This document shows, piece by piece, positions 6,573-10,540 of a stretch of 10,540 nt of DNA; position 1 is the first letter of the stretch; every line of letters begins with the position of its first letter. Location: NCBI GenBank assembly GCA_028693975.1, contig JAQUUF010000028.1:1-10540 (forward strand), read 5' to 3'. Below the pieces are notes generated by a model. It did not search any database, was not told the DNA's origin, and worked only from the letters and a program-made list of their open reading frames with translations. The stretch comes from Acidaminococcaceae bacterium (GTDB taxonomy: Bacteria > Bacillota > Negativicutes > Acidaminococcales > Acidaminococcaceae). Made by a program: the position numbers and the translations under genes.

Positions 6573-6830
6573 ATGGCTAATGTTTCTGAAGAGACGATGA
6601 TGTTTCGCCCTATCGCAGACAAGAAAAATGTGGCGGAGACAATTAAAGAAGTATCGGAGGCGCTTCAGGCCAAAGGGTACAATCCCATTGACCAATTGGC
6701 AGGATATTTGCTCAGTGGAGACCCAACTTATATTACCAGTTATCAAGGTGCCAGGACCAAGTTGCGCCATTATGAGCGCTATGAGCTCTTAGAAGAATTG
6801 GTACGCGAATATTTGAAAGCGGCCAAATAA
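6573..6830 (+). CDS. ireB: IreB family regulatory phosphoprotein (UPF0297/YrzL)
   Basis: An 85-residue cytosolic protein of the IreB family. In Enterococcus faecalis IreB is phosphorylated by the PASTA kinase IreK on N-terminal threonines and affects cephalosporin resistance; that role is from the family, not from this sequence. Family hallmarks are SEETMMF (5–11), with T8 as the likely phosphoacceptor region, ALQAKGYNPIDQLAGYLLSG (30–49), DPTYITSYQGAR (50–61) and the C-terminal RYELLEELVREYLK. AAGGAGGG (6558–6565) lies 7 bases before the ATG. It is between alaS and ruvX, as in B. subtilis (alaS–yrzL–yrrK–yrzB), and its stop is 2 bases before the next start, so it is surely in the same operon. 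Confidence 0.95.
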   Translation: MANVSEETMMFRPIADKKNVAETIKEVSEALQAKGYNPIDQLAGYLLSGDPTYITSYQGARTKLRHYERYELLEELVREYLKAAK

Positions 6831-6832
6831 CT

Positions 6833-7243
6833 ATGAGAACCATGGCCTTAGACCTAGGAAGTAAGACCATAGGTGTGGCAGTCAGCGATGCTACAGGGCT
6901 TATTGCCCGTGGCGTAGAGACTATCCGCCGTCAGGGTACAAACAAGGACATAGAGCGCATTGAGCAGCTTGTCGCTCAAGAAGAAGTCGATACTATTGTC
7001 TTAGGTTACCCCAAAAATATGAATGGCACAGTAGGCGCTAGAGCTGAGATTAGTGAAATATTTGCGGCCGCCCTAAGGCAGCATTTTCCGGCTCTGAGTG
7101 TCCGCTTGTGGGATGAACGCTTGTCCACAGTAGCTGCGGAGAAAGTCCTAATCGATGCCGATTTGCGACGCTCTAAGCGTAAAAAAATAATTGATATGAT
7201 GGCCGCGGTTGTTATCTTGCAGAATTATCTCGATAGCAAATAA
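6833..7243 (+). CDS. ruvX: Pre-16S rRNA nuclease / Holliday junction resolvase-like protein (YqgF/YrrK)
   Basis: A 136-residue RNase H-fold protein, normal for the family. YqgF-type proteins mature the 5' end of 16S rRNA; a Holliday junction resolvase role was proposed earlier from the fold. The N-terminal MALDLGSKTIGVAVSD carries the first catalytic acid (D7), followed by GYPKNMNG (58–65), WDERLST (93–99, E95) and KKIIDMMAAVVILQNYLD (118–134, D121), so all three expected acidic residues are present. Start ATG 6833 lies 2 bases after the ireB stop and has no clear Shine–Dalgarno sequence, so it probably relies on translational coupling. A downstream ATG at residue 4 is also possible, but the N-terminal strand would then be very short. 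Confidence 0.95.
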   Translation: MRTMALDLGSKTIGVAVSDATGLIARGVETIRRQGTNKDIERIEQLVAQEEVDTIVLGYPKNMNGTVGARAEISEIFAAALRQHFPALSVRLWDERLSTVAAEKVLIDADLRRSKRKKIIDMMAAVVILQNYLDSK

Positions 7244-7268
7244 CCGACGGAGAAAGGTAAGGTACAAA

Positions 7269-7604
7269 ATGAGCGACCTAGAAAAAGAAGTCCCGGAAGT
7301 AGAAGATGAGGAACAAATTATTGAGATGAGCGATGATGAAGGTAATGTTTACTATTATCGCGAAGAGATGGTATTGCCGGTAGACGGTAAGAATTTTGCT
7401 TTTTTGGTGCCACTAGATGATTGTGGCTGTGACGATGAAGAGTGTTCTTGTCACGATGCAGAAGAAGCAGAAGAGAATGAGCCTGATGTTTTTATCGCCA
7501 GAATAGATTTTGACGAGAATGGCGAGCCTATTTATGTAGACCCCACAGAAGAAGAGTTTGACGCCGTAAAAGCAGCTTATGAGCAAATAGACGAGGAAAA
7601 ATGA
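7269..7604 (+). CDS. DUF1292 domain protein (YrzB-like) with a cysteine cluster
   Basis: A 111-residue, very acidic cytosolic protein of the DUF1292 family, whose members usually follow ruvX in Firmicutes; the function is unknown. Recognisable family features are the opening EQIIEMSDDEGNVYYY (15–30), the hydrophobic core GKNFAFLVPLDD (40–51) and the ending GEPIYVDPTEEEFDAVKAAY (85–104). The middle carries C52, C54, C59, C61 and H62, a CxC-x4-CxC-H arrangement in a run of acidic residues that looks able to bind a metal; I do not know this as a standard DUF1292 feature. The ATG at 7269 is chosen because AAGG (7259–7262) lies 6 bases upstream; an in-frame start at 7209 would overlap ruvX. It lies 25 bases after ruvX and is followed by a hairpin. 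Confidence 0.88.
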   Translation: MSDLEKEVPEVEDEEQIIEMSDDEGNVYYYREEMVLPVDGKNFAFLVPLDDCGCDDEECSCHDAEEAEENEPDVFIARIDFDENGEPIYVDPTEEEFDAVKAAYEQIDEEK

Positions 7605-7609
7605 AACTA

Positions 7610-7632
7610 AGCCGGGAGAATTATGCCCGGCT
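7610..7632 (+). terminator. GC-rich hairpin between the DUF1292 gene and mltG (weak terminator or attenuator)
   Basis: AGCCGGG (7610–7616) pairs perfectly with CCCGGCT (7626–7632) around a 9-base loop, 5 bases after the DUF1292 stop. The following bases, GTTTCT, are only a short broken T-run, so full termination is unlikely and partial attenuation or mRNA end protection is more plausible. No clear promoter is visible between it and mltG. Confidence 0.5.
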
Positions 7633-7655
7633 GTTTCTATCGTAGGAGCATGGTT

Positions 7656-8666
7656 ATGAAAAAGAGTTTTGTGCCTATCTTTGCCGGTCTATTGCTAGCA
7701 ATCTTAGTCGGCGGCTACTGGTATCTGAATTTTTCCAATGATAATAGCAGATTAGCCACCGGTCAAAAGATTAAATTCGTAGTGCGTCAAGGTATGACCA
7801 CTACGGACATTGCTACAATGCTGCACAAGTTAAAATTGGTAAACACCCCGGAATCTTTTAGGATGGCCGCGAAAATTCGTGGCTTGGATAGTTCCTTGCA
7901 GGCCGGTGAGTATGAGATTATTACCGGTATGTCTAACAAAGATATCGTAGAGGTGCTGTCCAAGGGGCAGGTTCGTTACGAGGTCTTTACGGTACCGGAA
8001 GGTTTTACTATCAACAAAATAGCTGCTAAGCTAGAGAAAGAAGGCTTAGGGAAAGCTGACAAATTTAAAGAAGCTTCCAAAAATTATACTCCCTATCCTT
8101 ATATGGAAACCACCAATCCAGATATTATTTACAAAGCAGAAGGCTTTGCTTTTCCTTCCACATATTACCTTAATGAAGGTACCGATGAGAAGGATATTTT
8201 GGCCATGATGGTACAGGAGTTTAACCGCAATTTATCACAGGAGATGAAAGAAGCGGCGGAAAAAGAGAAGCTAAACATCAGAGAATTTGTTACTATGGCC
8301 TCTTTGGTAGAGGCTGAGGCCGTCTTTCCTGCTGAGAGACCTTTGATTGCCGGTGTATTCTTGAAACGATTGAGTATTTATATGCCCATCCAATCTGATA
8401 CTACTATCCAATATATCTTGGGAGACCAAAAAGAAGAAATAACCATTGCCGATACGAAAATTGACTCTCCTTATAATACTTATCAAAATCCTGGTTTGCC
8501 TCCAGGACCCATCGGTAGCCCGGGCTTGGCTAGCCTGCAAGCAGTAGCCAAACCAACAGAAACAGAACTATTGTATTTTGTTGCCGATAAACAAGGGCAT
8601 CATCAATTCACCAAAACTTATCAAGAACATTTACGTAAGATAGAGGAAATACATGGACCACAATAA
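7656..8666 (+). CDS. mltG: Endolytic transglycosylase MltG (YceG-like, YrrL)
   Basis: Membrane-anchored lytic transglycosylase that cleaves nascent peptidoglycan strands and so sets glycan chain length at the site of synthesis. The 336-residue protein has a short basic N-terminus, one membrane segment (about 4–26) and an extracytoplasmic remainder. A LysM-like module (about 37–105) is followed by the YceG catalytic domain, with MASLVEAEA (214–222) around the expected catalytic glutamate (E219), ERPLIAGVFLKRL, the substrate-site QSDTTIQY, and SPYNTYQNPGLPPGPIGSPG near the C-terminus. AGGAG (7644–7648) lies 7 bases before ATG 7656; ATG 7650 is too close to it, and ATG 7623 falls in the hairpin loop. 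The end overlaps the next gene by 14 bases. Within an operon otherwise about translation, it follows the conserved Firmicutes order. Confidence 0.95.
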   Translation: MKKSFVPIFAGLLLAILVGGYWYLNFSNDNSRLATGQKIKFVVRQGMTTTDIATMLHKLKLVNTPESFRMAAKIRGLDSSLQAGEYEIITGMSNKDIVEVLSKGQVRYEVFTVPEGFTINKIAAKLEKEGLGKADKFKEASKNYTPYPYMETTNPDIIYKAEGFAFPSTYYLNEGTDEKDILAMMVQEFNRNLSQEMKEAAEKEKLNIREFVTMASLVEAEAVFPAERPLIAGVFLKRLSIYMPIQSDTTIQYILGDQKEEITIADTKIDSPYNTYQNPGLPPGPIGSPGLASLQAVAKPTETELLYFVADKQGHHQFTKTYQEHLRKIEEIHGPQ

Positions 8667-9879
8667 GAAAGTAGAACTTCTTGCTCCGGCAGGAAGTATG
8701 GAAAAATGCAAAATGGCTTTGCTCTATGGAGCCGATGCCGTCTATTTGGGCGGTAAGAATTTTGGACTAAGGGCTTTTGCAGGTAACTTTTCACCCGAGG
8801 AGATGCAAGAAGCCGTTACCTATGCACATAGCTTGGGCAAGAAAGTTTATGTTACAGTTAATATTTTCCCTCATAACAGTGACCTCAAGTCTTTGCCTGA
8901 TTATTTACGCTCCTTGGCAGTTATCGGGGTGGATGCGCTGCTTATTTCTGACCTAGGCGTGTGGCAAATAGCCCGGCAAGTGGTGCCTCAGGTGCCGCTG
9001 CATGTTAGCACACAGGCTAATACCTGTAATTGGGCTACCGCCCAAGCTTGGCAGGACCTGGGAGCAGAGAGGGTAGTCTTAGCGCGAGAGTTGTCGCTGG
9101 AGGAAATCAAAGAGATTAATGCTCGTTGTTCGGTGGAGCTAGAAGCTTTTGTTCACGGAGCCATGTGCATTTCTTACTCCGGCCGTTGCCTTTTGAGCAG
9201 TTATTTCACTGGAAGAGACGGCAATCGCGGCGCTTGTGCCCAGGTGTGCCGTTGGGAATTTAATCTACAAGAAAAAAATAGGCCGGGAGAGCAGTTCCCT
9301 ATTGCCGAAGATGAGCGAGGAACCTATATTCTTAATTCTCGCGACCTCTGTCTTATAGATTATTTGCCTCAGCTGATTACTAACGGTATAGACAGTCTGA
9401 AGATAGAGGGTAGAATGAAGAGCGTACATTACGTAGCTACTGTTATCAGCGTCTACCGTCAAGCCATTGATAGCTTTTTGGCTGACCCGGAGCATTATAC
9501 CGTCAAGCCAGAGTGGCGCGAGGAACTGAACAAAGTCTCGCATCGTCCCTATACTACGGGTTTTGCCCTAGATAAACCCGGTGCAGAAGGACAGGTTTAT
9601 ACCACTTCTTCTTACGAGCAGACACATGACTTTGTGGGTTTGGTTCTCTCGTATGACGCCAAGAGCGGTCGTGCCCAGATTGAACAACGCAACAATGTGA
9701 AAGCAGGAGAAATGCTAGAAGTATTGACTCCCGCAGGGAAAGTTTACCCACTGCGCTTAGAGCAAATGCAAGACGATGCAGGCGTAGCTATTGCAGTGGC
9801 ACCCCACGCCCAGATGCATTTTAGTATTGCCGCGGCCTTGCCGCTGCCCCAATATTCACTATTACGGAGGAAGATATAA
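8653..9879 (+). CDS. trhP: U32 family protein, likely tRNA U34 5-hydroxylation enzyme (TrhP/YrrO type)
   Basis: A 408-residue member of peptidase family U32 (PF01136). Family knowledge: E. coli YegQ (TrhP) and B. subtilis YrrN/YrrO are needed for prephenate-dependent 5-hydroxyuridine at tRNA U34, whereas older annotation calls the family a collagenase-like protease. Visible signatures are VELLAPAGSMEK (7–18), YGADAVYLGGKNFGLR (25–40), HVSTQANT (117–124), VVLARELSLEEI (141–152), FVHGAMCISYSGRCLLSSY (167–185) and IDSLKIEGRMKS. Four cysteines, C172, C179, C195 and C199, in the GRD–CAQVCRW segment suit Fe–S cluster binding. The start overlaps the mltG end by 14 bases, with AGAGGAA just upstream. 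B. subtilis has two such genes, yrrN and yrrO, next to mltG (yrrL); only one full-length copy is here. The paralogue RlhA (23S rRNA) is an alternative, so the exact substrate is inferred. Confidence 0.85.
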   Translation: MDHNKKVELLAPAGSMEKCKMALLYGADAVYLGGKNFGLRAFAGNFSPEEMQEAVTYAHSLGKKVYVTVNIFPHNSDLKSLPDYLRSLAVIGVDALLISDLGVWQIARQVVPQVPLHVSTQANTCNWATAQAWQDLGAERVVLARELSLEEIKEINARCSVELEAFVHGAMCISYSGRCLLSSYFTGRDGNRGACAQVCRWEFNLQEKNRPGEQFPIAEDERGTYILNSRDLCLIDYLPQLITNGIDSLKIEGRMKSVHYVATVISVYRQAIDSFLADPEHYTVKPEWREELNKVSHRPYTTGFALDKPGAEGQVYTTSSYEQTHDFVGLVLSYDAKSGRAQIEQRNNVKAGEMLEVLTPAGKVYPLRLEQMQDDAGVAIAVAPHAQMHFSIAAALPLPQYSLLRRKI

Positions 9880-9882
9880 GAA

Positions 9883-10101
9883 ATGGGAATGAGTGTTTTG
9901 TATGTCAAATTATTACCGTCAGCCATTACCGAGATTACTAGAGTATTTGAAGGCTACGAGCATTTGGCTTTGGTTAGTACTGTAGACAGAGAAACAGGTA
10001 TCGTTAAGCTACAAGGGACACCTGATACTTTGCCCGATGTGGTGGAGGTTGTCCATAATTTACCTTTTAATGTAGAAATTTTGGATAATTTTTCGGAATA
10101 A
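9883..10101 (+). CDS. DUF4911 family small protein
   Basis: A 72-residue protein, probably cytosolic, with no signal peptide or membrane segment. The pattern of an initial strand SVLYVKLLPSAITEITRVFE, then a central GYEHLALVSTVD and a C-terminal TPDTLPDVVEVVHNLPF, fits the DUF4911 family, small proteins often found next to U32 genes in clostridia and Negativicutes; the function is unknown. The segment looks like a small alpha/beta fold and could be a ligand- or partner-binding module. ATG 9883 is preferred: GGAGG (9866–9870) in the last codons of the U32 gene is 12 bases upstream, a long but workable spacing, while ATG 9889 is farther still. The gene starts 3 bases after the U32 stop, so the two are surely co-expressed and may act together. 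Confidence 0.8.
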   Translation: MGMSVLYVKLLPSAITEITRVFEGYEHLALVSTVDRETGIVKLQGTPDTLPDVVEVVHNLPFNVEILDNFSE

Positions 10102-10102
10102 A

Positions 10103-10131
10103 TAGGCAAAAACAGTAAAGTGTGATAAAAT
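10103..10131 (+). promoter_or_regulatory. Probable promoter of the M24 peptidase gene
   Basis: TAAAAT (10126–10131) preceded by TGA forms an extended -10 box. TAGGCA at 10103–10108, 17 bases away, matches four of six -35 positions. The gap between the DUF4911 stop and the next start is 74 bases, room enough for a separate transcription start near 10138. Confidence 0.5.
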
Positions 10132-10175
10132 AATTGAGTGATTGCTCAGATGAAATTCTGGGAGGAGAAGGAATA

Positions 10176-10540
10176 GTGAACCCGATACAGAGCTTATTGG
10201 AGCTATTACATCAAAAAAAGTTAACTGGTATTTTTATCAAGGGAGCTGCTTCTATTAGATACTTCACTGGCTTTACCGGCGGAGATAGCTTGTTGTATAT
10301 TGATAATACCAAACAAATTATTATTACAGATTCCCGTTATACTCTGCAAGTGAAGCAGGAAGCACCTGAGTGTCAGGTGCGTGAGCATACCCAAGGCCTC
10401 TGGAGTGAGGCGGACAAGGTTGGTGCTTGTGGCATTGTAGGCATTGATGGTAACTACTTCTCTTATACTGATTGGCAGCAGTTAAGTGCGGCTTTGCCCC
10501 AGATGAAGTGGCAAAGCGTGGATTTGACGCCCCTGCGTCA
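10176..10540 (+). CDS. M24 family metallopeptidase (Xaa-Pro aminopeptidase/dipeptidase), N-terminal part
   Basis: The first 121 codons of a gene that leaves the window at the right edge with no stop. The visible part is the creatinase-like N-terminal domain of M24 peptidases, which precedes the metal-binding pita-bread catalytic domain (outside the window). Signatures are IRYFTGFTGGD (27–37) and the strand pair IIITDSRYTLQVKQEA (48–63), both typical of proline-specific aminopeptidases and dipeptidases that cut X–Pro bonds. Start GTG 10176 is chosen because GGAGGAG (10161–10167) lies 8 bases upstream and no ATG is close. In Firmicutes such a gene (yqhT) often precedes efp, for elongation factor P, which would fit the translation theme but cannot be seen here. 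Whether it is PepP- or PepQ-like is not decidable from this domain. Confidence 0.9.
   Translation, partial: MNPIQSLLELLHQKKLTGIFIKGAASIRYFTGFTGGDSLLYIDNTKQIIITDSRYTLQVKQEAPECQVREHTQGLWSEADKVGACGIVGIDGNYFSYTDWQQLSAALPQMKWQSVDLTPLR

Noticed and set aside
6251..6622. 123-codon minus-strand open frame with a proline run across the alaS end
   Set aside because: The proline run is the complement of the alaS glycine run in the C-Ala domain; no family resemblance.
7623..7655. Longer mltG start at ATG 7623 or 7650
   Set aside because: ATG 7623 lies in a hairpin loop without a ribosome site; ATG 7650 is one base from the AGGAG. ATG 7656 has correct spacing and gives a normal membrane anchor.
1..10540. 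Mobile elements, CRISPR arrays, tRNA or rRNA genes, defence or toxin–antitoxin systems
   Set aside because: I saw no direct repeat arrays, terminal inverted repeats, transposase motifs, rRNA-like blocks or cloverleaf structures; nearly all sequence is accounted for by housekeeping genes.

Overview
The window is a conserved housekeeping stretch from a low-to-moderate GC member of the Firmicutes (Bacillota). All genes are on the + strand. The gene order aspS – 6S RNA – tcdA – rrf2 – mnmA – alaS – ireB – ruvX – DUF1292 – mltG – U32 family – DUF4911 – M24 peptidase is an abbreviated form of the Bacillus/Clostridium aspS–alaS–yrrL neighbourhood. The protein sequences look clostridial or Negativicutes-like, but this is an impression and I cannot name a genus. 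I see no insertion sequence, prophage, CRISPR array, toxin–antitoxin pair or tRNA/rRNA gene, and no clearly new multi-gene system.

Layout. Positions 1–1322 hold the 3' three-quarters of aspS, which enters from the left edge. Positions 1323–1591 look like an ordinary spacer but hold a terminator-like hairpin, a strong promoter and a 6S RNA whose closing stem and terminal arm can be paired by eye. tcdA follows only 18 bases after the 6S closing stem. A consensus-like promoter then opens a two-gene unit: an Rrf2-type regulator with three clustered cysteines, overlapping by 8 bases with mnmA. A second near-consensus promoter begins inside the mnmA stop codon and should drive alaS, ireB, ruvX and the DUF1292 gene. 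A GC-rich hairpin separates these from mltG, whose end overlaps the U32 gene. DUF4911 follows 3 bases later. A third promoter precedes a GTG-started M24 metallopeptidase that runs off the right edge.

How the genes fit together. Most serve decoding. AspS and AlaS charge tRNAs. TcdA cyclises t6A37 to ct6A37, MnmA makes the 2-thio group at U34, and the U32 protein is likely a TrhP-type enzyme for 5-hydroxyuridine at U34. 6S RNA acts on RNA polymerase globally. IreB is a substrate of a Ser/Thr kinase that senses the cell wall, RuvX (YqgF) processes pre-16S rRNA, and MltG ends nascent glycan strands in the membrane. The cysteine desulfurase and scaffold genes that often lie between rrf2 and mnmA are absent, so MnmA's sulfur donor must be encoded elsewhere.

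Most worth a second look: the 6S RNA with two mutually exclusive hairpins in its 3' half; a cluster of substitutions at normally conserved positions at the left end of aspS, including the class II motif 1 proline; a CxC-x4-CxC-H cluster in the DUF1292 protein; and inverted repeats in the rrf2 and alaS promoters.
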